Source: Paenibacillus_AA sp045062745 (GTDB taxonomy: Bacteria > Bacillota > Bacilli > Paenibacillales > NBRC-103111). From it: a DNA stretch of 64,000 bases. The DNA lies in contig NZ_JBJGED010000005.1 of assembly GCF_045062745.1 (NCBI RefSeq), positions 124,001 through 188,000 of the forward strand. Reading direction: 5' to 3'. The notes below the pieces were generated by a model. The model saw nothing but the letters and a program-made list of their open reading frames with translations, searched no databases and had not been told where the DNA came from. The translations under genes and the position numbers were made by a program. Below, one piece after another: positions 8,264 to 16,491 of this stretch. Numbering within the stretch: position 1 is the stretch's first letter; each line of letters opens with the position of its first letter.

Positions 8264-9400
8264 ATGCAGCGGAACGAGGAGAAGGGCACCCAGGTTGTCG
8301 TACCCCATTTGGCCGAGAGCCTCGTATCGGCAACCGTCGGGAAATGGTTGAAGTGTCCCGGTGACGATGTAAAGGAATACGACGTGTTGTGCGAGCTGAT
8401 CACGGATAAGATTACGGTGCAGATGCCTTCGCCGATCGAAGGGACGCTCTTGCAACTCTTAGTTGCGGAAGGTGAGGAAGCGGCCGTCGGTTCCACGCTA
8501 TGTCTGATAAAAGAGCCGGAGGACCATGGACCGAATCGTACGGATGACTATAGCGGACGGCTGTCTCCAGTCGTTCAGCGCTTGGCGCGAGAGCTGAAGA
8601 TCGAGTTGTCGGACGTGCGAGGCATCGGTCTGGGCGGGCGAATTTCCCGGAAAGACGTGTTGGCGTATGGGAAGAAGGCATCGTCTGCGATCGACTCTGC
8701 GGGTGACGAGATCAAGGCGGTCAGCCCTGCACGGAAGACCTTGGCTGCTCTCAGGCGACAGAGCGTTTCGGATATCCCGCACGCCTGGATGATGCTCGAG
8801 GCCGACGTCACCTCTATCGTGAAGCTGCGCCATCGACTGAAGGACCAGTTCCTGCGCGATGAGGGCGTGAAGTTGACCTATACGCCATTTGTGCTGAAGG
8901 CGATTGTTAATGCCATTAAGGATTATCCGATTGTCAATTCAAGTTGGGCTTCCGACAAGATTACGATCCACAAAGAGATTCATGTGTGTATTGCGGTGGG
9001 CTCGGGTCACGACGTCGTTACACCGGTACTCAGAAATCCGGACCGCAAAACGATCGCCGGGATAGCGATTGAACTGGAAGATCTGGCGGAGCGGGCGAGG
9101 GCGCAAAAGTTAACATTAACCGATATGCAAGGAGGCACGTTCACTTTCTTTAACACAGGAACATATGGCTCAATACTCTCGTATCCGATTATTCAAGATC
9201 CGCAAGCTGCCATTGTATCGTTCGAGTCCATTGTCCGCAGACCTGCGGTCATACACGAAGACTGTATCGCCATCCGTTCCATGGCGAATCTTTGCTTGTC
9301 GTTCGATCACCGCATTTTGGACGGGGTTGTTGCGGGGCGGTTTATGCAGAGGGTCAAACAATATTTGGAACAGTTCGACCCGAACATGGGCATTTACTGA
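8264..9400 (+). CDS. bkdB: Dihydrolipoyl acyltransferase E2 of the branched-chain complex
   Basis: The protein has 378 residues. A single lipoyl domain covers about 5-82, with lipoyl Lys in ITDKITV. A peripheral-subunit-binding domain starts around 100 (SPVVQRLAREL...GGRISRKDV). The acyltransferase core ends with the active-site motif DHRILDG. It transfers the branched acyl group to CoA. At 378 residues it is shorter than typical Bacillus E2 proteins of about 420 because the linkers are short. No E3 (dihydrolipoamide dehydrogenase) gene is linked, so the complex must borrow a shared E3. GGGAGGGGG precedes the ATG. Confidence 0.94.
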   Translation: MQRNEEKGTQVVVPHLAESLVSATVGKWLKCPGDDVKEYDVLCELITDKITVQMPSPIEGTLLQLLVAEGEEAAVGSTLCLIKEPEDHGPNRTDDYSGRLSPVVQRLARELKIELSDVRGIGLGGRISRKDVLAYGKKASSAIDSAGDEIKAVSPARKTLAALRRQSVSDIPHAWMMLEADVTSIVKLRHRLKDQFLRDEGVKLTYTPFVLKAIVNAIKDYPIVNSSWASDKITIHKEIHVCIAVGSGHDVVTPVLRNPDRKTIAGIAIELEDLAERARAQKLTLTDMQGGTFTFFNTGTYGSILSYPIIQDPQAAIVSFESIVRRPAVIHEDCIAIRSMANLCLSFDHRILDGVVAGRFMQRVKQYLEQFDPNMGIY

Positions 9401-9432
9401 ATGAGATGGGACCGGGGAGAGGGGGAACCTTC

Positions 9433-9990
9433 TTGAAATTATATACAAGAACGGGCGACAAGGGGACCACTAGCCTCATCGGAGGACGTGTCGACAAAGA
9501 CGATGAGCGGGTCGAAGCCTATGGGACGGTAGACGAAGTCAACAGCTTCATCGGACAATGTGTCGTATTGGCCCAAGAACACGGTCAGTTGCAAAATAGG
9601 CTGCAGACCATACAGCACGACTTGTTCGATGTAGGCGTAGACCTAGCCACACTCGCGCCCAAACAGTTGAAAGTAAGCTCAGACAAAGCGAAGCGGCTTG
9701 AAGGGTGGATTGACGAGCTTTCGGATTCTACCCCTGCCATCACCTACTTTATTTTACCGGGAGGAACCGCTCTGGCTGCCTCTCTGCATGTAAGCCGTAG
9801 CGTATGTCGGAGAGCGGAGAGAGCGGTGGTGAGCTTGTCCAAACTACATGCCATCAATCCCGAGGTCATGATCTACCTGAACCGGCTATCCGATTTTCTC
9901 TTTGCTGCGGCGAGATATTCCAATCACATGAATCAGGTGTCCGATATACGATATGAGAGCCAGCCTGCGCAGGAACCATCCAAGGATTGA
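9433..9990 (+). CDS. PduO-type cob(I)alamin adenosyltransferase
   Basis: The enzyme attaches adenosyl from ATP to cob(I)alamin, making the cofactor that IcmF needs. The product is 185 residues from TTG 9433, with GGAGAGGGGG 7 bp before it; the longer upstream reading overlaps the E2 gene and has no family similarity. Family motifs seen are TRTGDKGTTSL, RVDKDDERVEAYGTVDE, RRAERAVV and LNRLSDFLFAAAR. This is the last gene of the operon, followed by a strong terminator. Its position makes the operon self-sufficient for cofactor activation, though not for corrin synthesis. Confidence 0.93.
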   Translation: MKLYTRTGDKGTTSLIGGRVDKDDERVEAYGTVDEVNSFIGQCVVLAQEHGQLQNRLQTIQHDLFDVGVDLATLAPKQLKVSSDKAKRLEGWIDELSDSTPAITYFILPGGTALAASLHVSRSVCRRAERAVVSLSKLHAINPEVMIYLNRLSDFLFAAARYSNHMNQVSDIRYESQPAQEPSKD

Positions 9991-10026
9991 GGGGAATCCG
10001 GCGCTGTTAAGCGAGCTCGAGAACTT

Positions 10027-10071
10027 GCGGTTGTCGGGGGGGAATATACCTCCCCTGGCAGCCGCTTTTTT
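10027..10071 (+). terminator. Strong terminator closing the icmF-bkd-adenosyltransferase operon
   Basis: A long two-part stem (10027-10042 with 10049-10065, one bulged T and a few G-U pairs) closes on the loop AATATA and is followed by six T residues. Confidence 0.88.
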
Positions 10072-10079
10072 CATACGCC

Positions 10080-10106
10080 GGTCACATCGGTCCGATTTCT
10101 TTCGTT
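10080..10106 (+). promoter_or_regulatory. Candidate ECF41-type promoter (autoregulation)
   Basis: GGTCACA (10080-10086) is followed by exactly 16 bp and then CGTT (10103-10106), 38 bp before the sigma-factor ATG. The described ECF41 consensus is TGTCACA-N16-CGTC, so there is one mismatch in each element and the spacing is exact. Confidence 0.65.
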
Positions 10107-10143
10107 ATACTTATGAGAGCCTAAGAGAGAGGAATGTGAACCG

Positions 10144-11022
10144 ATGAACGAACAAGATTGGCTGGTAGAGCAGTTTGAGTCCAACCGGCCCCACTTGCGG
10201 GCCGTGGCATACCGAATGCTGGGATCGCTCAGCGAGGCGGACGACGCGGTCCAGGAATGCTGGTTCCGGCTCAGCCGCTCCGATAGGAGCGGGATCGACA
10301 ATATCGGCGGCTGGCTGACGACGGTCGTTTCCCGGCTGTGCCTGGACATGCTGCGCCTGCGGAAGGCGAGGCGCGAAGAGTCCTTAGAGGCTTATGCAGC
10401 CGAGAAGGTCGTGGACCGTGCGTCCGGGGGCGATCCCGAGCAAGAAGCGCTATTAGCCGATTCCGTAGGCCTGGCGTTGCTCGTGGTGCTAGGCACCCTG
10501 AATCCAGTCGAGCGTATCGCGTTCGTGCTGCACGATATCTTCGCCGTCCCGTTCGAGGAGATAGCTCCTATCGTCGGGCGTTCCGAGGCTGCGGCCAGGC
10601 AGCTGGCGAGCCGGGCTCGACGCCGTGTGCATGGTGCTGGGACTTCGTCCGGTACTGATCTGCAAGTGCAGAGGGCACTTGTAGACTCCTTCCTCGCCGC
10701 AGCGCGCACAGGGAATTTTGATTCGCTTCTTGAGGTGCTCGACCCAGATGTCGTGCTGAGGAACGACCACGCAGCCGTGTCGAATGACGCTTCAGGCGAG
10801 GTTCGCGGTTCACGGGACGTGGCCAAAATGCTCATGTTCGGGCGCGCCCAAGCGGCACGTCCGGCGCTGGTCGATGGATCGATCGGAGTCGTCGTGGCCC
10901 CGCGCGGAAGGCTGCTGCTCGTACTCGCTCTTACTTACGAACACGGGAAGATCGTGCGGATCGATCAAGTCTCCGATCCGGCACGCCTGCAACAGCTCGA
11001 GTTGTCTGTTCTGAGTGAATGA
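10144..11022 (+). CDS. ECF41-like RNA polymerase sigma factor with SnoaL-like C-terminal domain
   Basis: The protein has 292 residues. Sigma region 2 covers about 10-80 (RAVAYRMLGS...ADDAVQECWFRL) and region 4 covers about 110-165 (LNPVERIAFVLHDIFAVPFEEIA). A C-terminal extension of about 120 residues with a SnoaL-like fold signature follows (FLAAARTGNFDSLLEVLDPDVV). This extension is diagnostic of ECF41/SigJ sigma factors, where it replaces a separate anti-sigma factor and modulates activity. DPARL near the C terminus matches the place of the conserved NPDKL motif. A matching ECF41 promoter lies directly upstream. The next gene, a DoxX-like protein, may be co-transcribed. Confidence 0.9.
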   Translation: MNEQDWLVEQFESNRPHLRAVAYRMLGSLSEADDAVQECWFRLSRSDRSGIDNIGGWLTTVVSRLCLDMLRLRKARREESLEAYAAEKVVDRASGGDPEQEALLADSVGLALLVVLGTLNPVERIAFVLHDIFAVPFEEIAPIVGRSEAAARQLASRARRRVHGAGTSSGTDLQVQRALVDSFLAAARTGNFDSLLEVLDPDVVLRNDHAAVSNDASGEVRGSRDVAKMLMFGRAQAARPALVDGSIGVVVAPRGRLLLVLALTYEHGKIVRIDQVSDPARLQQLELSVLSE

Positions 11023-11062
11023 GGGCTCCTAATTTGATACGATTCTAAGGGAGGAATTCGAA

Positions 11063-11413
11063 ATGTCCGTTTTTATTCTCGTTCTTCAATCTTTGCTGGT
11101 CTTGTATTTTGGCTTCTCTGGCGTCGCCAAGGTGATAGGGGCCCAGTATTGGGTGGACATGTTCACCCATCTGAGACTGCCTCAATGGTTTCGGGTCGTG
11201 ACCGGCATCGTCCAATTAATAGGAGCCGGAGCGCTCATCGTCGGTTACTGGATGCCGGGAGCGATCGCAGGCGCCGGCGTCTGGCTCGGCATTACGATGC
11301 TGATCGCTTGTCTCACGCATGTCCAAGTCAAAGATTCGATCGGCAAGACGATGCCGGCTCTCGTATTTGCGGGTTTGAACGTCACTCTGGTTATCCTGAA
11401 TGCAGGAATGTAG
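11063..11413 (+). CDS. DoxX-like small integral membrane protein
   Basis: The protein has 116 residues with four predicted transmembrane helices and the DoxX-like pattern FGFSGVAKVIG...LRLPQWFRVVTGIVQLIGA. Such proteins are linked to quinone or thiol redox stress, but the biochemical role of this subgroup is not established. GGGAGG precedes the ATG. It lies 40 bp after the ECF41-like sigma gene and before a terminator, so it is likely in the same transcript and may be a sigma target. ECF41 genes usually sit beside a carboxymuconolactone decarboxylase, oxidoreductase or epimerase; here DoxX takes that place. Confidence 0.82.
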   Translation: MSVFILVLQSLLVLYFGFSGVAKVIGAQYWVDMFTHLRLPQWFRVVTGIVQLIGAGALIVGYWMPGAIAGAGVWLGITMLIACLTHVQVKDSIGKTMPALVFAGLNVTLVILNAGM

Positions 11414-11432
11414 AACAAATAGCTGAGACAAG

Positions 11433-11475
11433 AAAGCCCTTCTTATTCCCCAGGGAACAGAAGGGCTTTTTATTA
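11433..11475 (+). terminator. Terminator after the DoxX-like gene, possibly bidirectional
   Basis: A perfect 11-bp stem (11433-11443 with 11459-11469) is followed by T-rich sequence. The upstream arm begins after an A-rich stretch, so it could also serve the convergent ArsR-like gene. Confidence 0.85.
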
Positions 11476-11754
11476 TTTGTCCTGATTCGCTTCTTCGTCC
11501 TCCTGAAGCATTTGGTTTAAAAGCAACATACTCTTTGTCCAGTAATTTCGGTAAAACGAGACCCAATCCTCAATTTCTCGCAAGGGAGCGGCATTCAGCC
11601 GAAATCTCGTTTCCCGACCGGCTTTGCGGCTGATCACGAGACCGGCGTCCTTAAGAATGGCCAAATGCTTGGAAACGGCCGTGCGGCCCATCGGAAAATG
11701 AACCGTCAACTCGTTGAGCGGCAACTCTTCCGCATCGGCCAACAGACGCAGCAA
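11473..11754 (-). CDS. ArsR/SmtB-family regulator with unresolved start
   Basis: The 93 residues from TTG 11754 carry the winged helix-turn-helix LTVHFPMGRTAVSKHLAILKDAGL. No metal-binding CXC motif is visible. The conserved N terminus of the family (DVYSAIADPTRRR) is encoded upstream in the same frame, from about 11793. That stretch has no ATG, GTG or TTG before an in-frame stop at 11797-11799. An ATGATG is present one base out of frame: a single extra G would give Met-Asp-Val-Tyr-Ser, the usual start. So the gene is either frameshifted at its first codon, starts at a rare codon or is non-functional. TTGACT-N18-TAAAAT overlaps this start region. Confidence 0.7.
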   Translation of the reverse strand: MLRLLADAEELPLNELTVHFPMGRTAVSKHLAILKDAGLVISRKAGRETRFRLNAAPLREIEDWVSFYRNYWTKSMLLLNQMLQEDEEANQDK

Positions 11755-11841
11755 TCGACGCCGAGTGGGATCTGCAATCGCAGAGTAGACATCATTTTAG
11801 GATACCGGCGGACGTCCAGTCAACTCGAGCCTGACCCGTAA

Positions 11842-12672
11842 TCAAGTACCGGACGGGGTGTTCTCCAATTTGGCCTTTTCCCGGTAAGCGGAGGGGGAGA
11901 GGCCTATTGTACGTTTGAACATCCGCGAAAAGAGCAGCGGATCCGCATAGCCGACCGAGCGGGCGATCTCGGCGATCCCCGGCAGCTGGCTGCGAAGCAG
12001 GCGGCATGCCTTGCGCATCCGTACATCGGTCAGGTATCGATAAGGCGACATGGACAGGCGCTGCTGAAAGAGCCGGCACACGTATTTGGGGTCGAGTCCC
12101 ACATGGGCGGCTATATCTGCGAGCGCTATGGGATCGGCGTATCGGGCGTTGATGAAGGAGACGGCCCGGCGAACATGAAGGCCGACGTCGGGTTGCAGCG
12201 GAGGTATATCGTCCGGGACGGTGAGCGTGCCCAAGATCCGGTACAGCAGCCCGGTCAGCAGCAATTCCTTGGCCGGTTCCTCCCGAAGGGATAACACTTC
12301 GCTGAACAGCGGATCGACCGGGACCGAAGGATCGGGATTCCGCACGGGAGGGGAGCCGGTGAATCCGGCCTGCTTGCACAGACGGGCCGCCATTGTCCCG
12401 ACGAAACCGAACCATGTATAATGCCAAGGCTCGTCCGGATCGGCCCAATAGGAATGGACGGTGTCCGGAACGACGAGGAACAGCCCGCCCGGTACGACCG
12501 ACACGCTGCTCCCCTTCGCCGAATACGTGCCATGGCCGCTATGAATGTAATGAAGGATGTACATATCCCGGACGCCTGGGCCGAACTTCATCGTCGGGGT
12601 GCAGGCTTGGGTACCGACTTCGAGCACTTCGAGGTCGGTAAGGCCGATCGGATTCGTATAGATAAATTCCAC
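11842..12672 (-). CDS. AraC-family transcriptional regulator with cupin-like sensor domain
   Basis: The protein has 276 residues. An N-terminal cupin-type effector domain (about 25-110, with GPGVRDMYILHYIHSGHG and PDTVHSYWADP) precedes two helix-turn-helix motifs in the last 100 residues (ALADIAAHVGLDPKYVCRLFQ and IAEIARSVGYADPLLFSRMFK). This type usually activates sugar-use genes in response to the sugar. The start is GTG 12672 with AGAGG upstream. It is divergent from the aldo-keto reductase gene at 12786 and shares a 113-bp promoter region with it, so it very likely controls the 12.8-22.0 kb locus. Confidence 0.92.
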   Translation of the reverse strand: MEFIYTNPIGLTDLEVLEVGTQACTPTMKFGPGVRDMYILHYIHSGHGTYSAKGSSVSVVPGGLFLVVPDTVHSYWADPDEPWHYTWFGFVGTMAARLCKQAGFTGSPPVRNPDPSVPVDPLFSEVLSLREEPAKELLLTGLLYRILGTLTVPDDIPPLQPDVGLHVRRAVSFINARYADPIALADIAAHVGLDPKYVCRLFQQRLSMSPYRYLTDVRMRKACRLLRSQLPGIAEIARSVGYADPLLFSRMFKRTIGLSPSAYREKAKLENTPSGT

Positions 12673-12785
12673 CTGGTTCGAACCTCTTTTCCGCTACATA
12701 GAGAAGATATGACATAATGTGTGGAACTCTGGCTATTTCATTATATAGGAGGATCTCTACAATCAACAGTAGGAGGGATGGAAGA

Positions 12786-13691
12786 ATGGAATATACCACA
12801 TTTGGCCGAACGGGGATTCGCGTGTCGAAGCTCGGGCTGGGCGGCGCGCCGCTGGCCGGAGATTTCGGTCCGGCCGATGAGCGGGAAGTCGAGAAGATGA
12901 TCCATGAATCGATCGACGGCGGCATCAATTTCATAGACACCGCACCGCGCTATGGCGGAGGCGAATCGGAGCGGCGAATCGGTCGCGCTCTGCGCGGCGG
13001 GAGACGCAGCCAAGTGGTGCTGGCTTCGAAGGCGGTCGGCCCGGACGAGCCGTTCACTTATGACGCGACGATCCGGTCCGTAGAGCAAAGTTTGACACGG
13101 CTCGAGACGGACTGGATCGATCTGCTGCAAATTCACGACGCCGAGCAGGCGCCGTACGAGACGATCGTGGGCGAGACGCTGCCGGCGCTCGAGAAGCTGC
13201 GGGAGGACGGGAAGATTCGGTTCATCGGCGTCTCTACCCGCGTCTTGTCGTTGCTCAAACGCTTCGTCGAGCTGAACCGGTTCGACAGCATCCAGTTCTA
13301 CGCACGGTATATGCTGATCGACCATACAGCGAAGGATGAGCTGCTGCCGCTCGCGACAGAGGCCGGGATCGGCGTCATCAATGGCAGCGTGCTAGGCCTT
13401 GGGCTGCTCGCCGACACACCGGCGCCGTTCCTGAACAAGGCGATCGTGGAGGAGGCGGCGCTGCGCATCCAGCAGCTGCAGTTCCTGCGCAAGCGGGAAC
13501 CACATGGACTCGTCGAGACGGCGATGCGCTTCAGCCTGTCGCAGCCGGCTATCCACGTGACGCTCACGGGGGCGGCGACGCCGGAAGTGCTCCGCACGAA
13601 CATGGCGTACTGCGATGGGAAGGGCCTCGAGCAGGAGGAGCTTGAGCGGGTATACGCCCTGTTCCAAGGGAAGAAGCTTTTCAAGGAATAG
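12786..13691 (+). CDS. Aldo-keto reductase resembling L-galactose/L-fucose dehydrogenase
   Basis: The protein is 301 residues from ATG 12786, preceded by AGGAGGGATGG. Its pattern closely parallels L-galactose dehydrogenase: LGGAPLAGDFGP, FIDTAPRYGGG (catalytic Asp and Tyr), ASKAVG (Lys), LLQIHDAE (His), GETLPALEKLREDGKIRFIGVS and GVINGSVLGLGLL. Related enzymes oxidise L-fucose or L-galactose at C1 to the lactone. The lactonase-like and mutarotase-like genes downstream fit that role. It is the first gene of the AraC-controlled operon, 9-12 bp ahead of the next gene. The exact sugar is inferred, not proven. Confidence 0.87.
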   Translation: MEYTTFGRTGIRVSKLGLGGAPLAGDFGPADEREVEKMIHESIDGGINFIDTAPRYGGGESERRIGRALRGGRRSQVVLASKAVGPDEPFTYDATIRSVEQSLTRLETDWIDLLQIHDAEQAPYETIVGETLPALEKLREDGKIRFIGVSTRVLSLLKRFVELNRFDSIQFYARYMLIDHTAKDELLPLATEAGIGVINGSVLGLGLLADTPAPFLNKAIVEEAALRIQQLQFLRKREPHGLVETAMRFSLSQPAIHVTLTGAATPEVLRTNMAYCDGKGLEQEELERVYALFQGKKLFKE

Positions 13692-13703
13692 GAGGAGCGC
13701 GTG

Positions 13704-15659
13704 ATGAAGGAACAGGGAGGCGCACTGCCGCGGATCGAAGCGTCGGAACGCATCGTGCCGCCGGAGTGGGCGCTGCGGGAGCAGTGGCTGCTGGCGACGC
13801 TGAATCAGGCGGCGAAGGAATTTGTGGAGCACTATACGCATCCCGACGGGACCTTGATCTGGCAGAAGGAATGGCCAGGGATGGACGGCTCCGACGACCC
13901 GTACGAAGGGTTCATGAACCTGGCGCTGCTGTACGTGCTCGGAGGGAGCCGGGAGCTGTACGAAGTGTCGCGCCGGATCTGGGACGGGATCACTTGGCAG
14001 TGGACGGAATACGGTCAACTGCATCGGGAATTCGACGCTTACTACGATTGGATGCACCATGGGGAAGGGTATTTGTTCCTGTATTTCCTCGGGCTGGCCG
14101 GCCCGGCTACATTGAAGGATCGGCAGAGGGCGGTTCGCTTCGCCCGTATGTATACGGGAGAGGATCCGGACGCCCCGAACTACGATCGAGCGCTTCGGCT
14201 GATCCGCTCGCCGCTGAATGGGAGCAGAGGGCCGCGCTGGGAAGTGTCGAAGGAGGACTGGAGCACGCATCGCGGCATCCTCGACCACTATCCGGCCCCG
14301 TATGAGGATGTGCCCGGCGTCGACTATGCCAGCGGCAAATGCCCGTGGTCGGACGACGAGGTGTACGGGCGGCTCATCGCGATGATGAACGAGCGGATGA
14401 ACCGCGGGGATGTTCCGCTGAATCTGAATGCTACGGGACTGATTGCGCATGCCTACATGCATACGGGAGTGGCACCGTTCCGCGACTGGGTGATTGAATA
14501 TCTTGACGCCTGGGAGGAGCGAACCCGCCGCAATGGCGGGATTATCCCGGACAATATCGGCCTGTCCGGCGAGATCGGCGAATACAACGGAGGCCAGTGG
14601 TGGGGCGGCTACTACGGCTGGAGATGGCCGCACGGCTTCATGACGATCATCGAGCCGCTGACGAATGCTTGCATGAACGCAGTTCTGCTCACCGGAGAAA
14701 TGAGCCGCCTGGAGCTTGCCCGGTCCCAGCTCGATGCTAACTGGGGGCTTCGCCGGGAAAAGAACGGGCAAGTGCTCGTGCCGAACAAGCACGGGGATCA
14801 GGGCTGGTGCGATTGGCGGAAGCCGCTGCTCAAGTACCCGATTTATCTGTGGACGATGTCGATGGCGGACGAGGATCTGGAGCGGATCGAACGGATACCC
14901 CGGGATCACGATTGGAACGAAGTCATCGTGCCGGTCGTATCGGGGCGAGACCGCCGGACCGGGCGGGAAACGAAGCACTACATCGGCAATACGGAGCCGT
15001 GGTTCCAGTACATACGCGGCCGCAATCCGGACTATCCGAGCACCATCCTGGCCGCGAATATGGAGCTCGTCGGGCGTCAGCTGGAACGGATGCGCTCGGA
15101 GGAAGGCGATCCTCGCAGCTGGAAGAGCGGCTTCCACGACGGGGACTTCTCCAGCATCCATATTTGGCAGGAGATGTGCCCGCTGTACTTCGAGGCGCTC
15201 GTGCAGCTGACCCTGGGCGGGCCGATGCACATCTCGCACGGCGGCCTGCAGCACGCGAGGGTTCGCTACTTCGACGCGCAGGAGCGCCGGCCGGGCCTGC
15301 CTGCTGGCGTATCCGCGCTCGTGGAGGGCCTCGCGGCGGATAGCGTCACGCTGCAGCTGTGCAACACCAGCCTGTTCGACGAGCAGGAGGTCGTCGTTCA
15401 GGCTGGCACGTTCGGCGAGCATCGGTTCACGGACGCCCAGCGGCTCGGGCCGGATCACGCCGCGCAAGGGCAGGCCGTCGCGGTCCAGGGCAAGTGGCTG
15501 GCGGTCCGCCTGAAGCCCGGAGCCGGGATCCGGCTGCGGCTCGGCATGGAACGATATGTGAATGCCCCGAGCTACGAGGCGCCCTGGGAGAATTGCGTAG
15601 CCACCGATCCGTTGCTGAACGGACGGAGCGGGCAGGGAGGCGAACCGTCGTGTACGTAG
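13704..15659 (+). CDS. Unrecognised 651-residue cytoplasmic protein of the sugar locus
   Basis: I do not recognise a named family. The protein is 651 residues from ATG 13704 (GTG 13701 also possible; GGAGGAG is 3-6 bp before). It has no signal peptide. It is rich in Trp, Tyr, Gly and Asp in conserved-looking clusters (YDWMHHGEGYLF, GEIGEYNGGQWWGGYYGWRWPHG, KHGDQGWCDWRKP). The alternating helices and aromatic clusters resemble (alpha/alpha)6-barrel carbohydrate enzymes, and the last 100 residues look like a beta-rich domain. The operon position between a sugar dehydrogenase and a lactonase implies a carbohydrate substrate: a glycoside hydrolase, lyase or epimerase are all possible. It overlaps the next gene by 10 bp. 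Confidence 0.85.
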   Translation: MKEQGGALPRIEASERIVPPEWALREQWLLATLNQAAKEFVEHYTHPDGTLIWQKEWPGMDGSDDPYEGFMNLALLYVLGGSRELYEVSRRIWDGITWQWTEYGQLHREFDAYYDWMHHGEGYLFLYFLGLAGPATLKDRQRAVRFARMYTGEDPDAPNYDRALRLIRSPLNGSRGPRWEVSKEDWSTHRGILDHYPAPYEDVPGVDYASGKCPWSDDEVYGRLIAMMNERMNRGDVPLNLNATGLIAHAYMHTGVAPFRDWVIEYLDAWEERTRRNGGIIPDNIGLSGEIGEYNGGQWWGGYYGWRWPHGFMTIIEPLTNACMNAVLLTGEMSRLELARSQLDANWGLRREKNGQVLVPNKHGDQGWCDWRKPLLKYPIYLWTMSMADEDLERIERIPRDHDWNEVIVPVVSGRDRRTGRETKHYIGNTEPWFQYIRGRNPDYPSTILAANMELVGRQLERMRSEEGDPRSWKSGFHDGDFSSIHIWQEMCPLYFEALVQLTLGGPMHISHGGLQHARVRYFDAQERRPGLPAGVSALVEGLAADSVTLQLCNTSLFDEQEVVVQAGTFGEHRFTDAQRLGPDHAAQGQAVAVQGKWLAVRLKPGAGIRLRLGMERYVNAPSYEAPWENCVATDPLLNGRSGQGGEPSCT

Positions 15660-16483
15660 ACAGCCACGTGCATTTCTGGCAGCCGGCGCGCGGCGACTAT
15701 GGCTGGCTGAAACCGGAGAATGCGATGCTCTACCAGGACCACTTGCCGGATCGGCTGCTGCCGGAACTGCAGGCGCACGGCGTGGAAGGCCTGGTCGTCG
15801 TCCAGGCCGCCCCTACGGCCGCGGAGGCGGCGTATCTGCTCGAGCTCACGCGGAGCGGCCCGGTAGCCGCGGCCGTCAGCGGCGGGCTCGACCCGTTCGC
15901 GGAGCGTTTCGCCTCGCAGCTCCAGGCATTGCGTGCGCACCCCCGCTTCACAGGGGTGCGGATGGGCGGCAGCGCGTTCCGGGAGGAGCGGTCCGCGGAT
16001 GACAAGAGCCGGCTGCGCGCGGCGCTCGACAGCCTCATGCACGCCGGCCTGACGCTGGACCTGCTCGTCCGCCCGGACGAGCTCGCCGGAGTCGCGGCGT
16101 ACCTGGAGGCGGTGCCGACGCTGCAGGCCGTCGTCAATCATCTGGGCTGCCCGGACGTCCTGGAGCTGCATATGGAGCCGTGGGCGGCCGGCATGGAGCG
16201 GCTGTCCCGGCTTCCCGGCGTGGCGGTGAAGCTGTCCGGCATGATCACGATGGCCGGCGGTCTCCATGCGGACTTACTCCGGCCATACGTAGACCGGCTG
16301 GTGCGGACTTTCGGCTGCGACCGGCTGCTCTTCGGCAGCGACTGGCCGGTGGCTCTGCAGGCGGGCGGCTACGGAGACGTCATTGCCTTGTTCGAGGCGG
16401 TGCTGCCGGCCGACCTGACACCGGAGGAGAAAGGAAACATTCGTGGGGGCAACGCCCGCCGAATCTACCGGATCGAACCATGA
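15650..16483 (+). CDS. Amidohydrolase-family lactonase (L-fuconolactonase-like)
   Basis: The protein is 277 residues from GTG 15650, with GGGAGG upstream, overlapping the previous gene. The N-terminal DSHVHFW gives the metal-binding HxH, and the C-terminal GSDWPV gives the metal Asp. Between them are conserved His positions of the TIM-barrel family that hydrolyses L-fucono-1,5-lactone, L-rhamnono-lactone and pyrone lactones (NHLGCPD). It would open the lactone made by the dehydrogenase at 12786. The next gene starts within its stop codon region (ATGA), so the two are translationally coupled. Confidence 0.88.
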   Translation: MYVDSHVHFWQPARGDYGWLKPENAMLYQDHLPDRLLPELQAHGVEGLVVVQAAPTAAEAAYLLELTRSGPVAAAVSGGLDPFAERFASQLQALRAHPRFTGVRMGGSAFREERSADDKSRLRAALDSLMHAGLTLDLLVRPDELAGVAAYLEAVPTLQAVVNHLGCPDVLELHMEPWAAGMERLSRLPGVAVKLSGMITMAGGLHADLLRPYVDRLVRTFGCDRLLFGSDWPVALQAGGYGDVIALFEAVLPADLTPEEKGNIRGGNARRIYRIEP

Positions 16484-16491
16484 GGAGACGC

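Noticed and set aside
13392..15467. Long minus-strand open frame (691 codons) opposite the unrecognised sugar enzyme
   Set aside because: Shadow of the plus-strand gene in GC-rich DNA: no ribosome binding site, no family-like sequence, and the plus frame has clear domain-like motifs.
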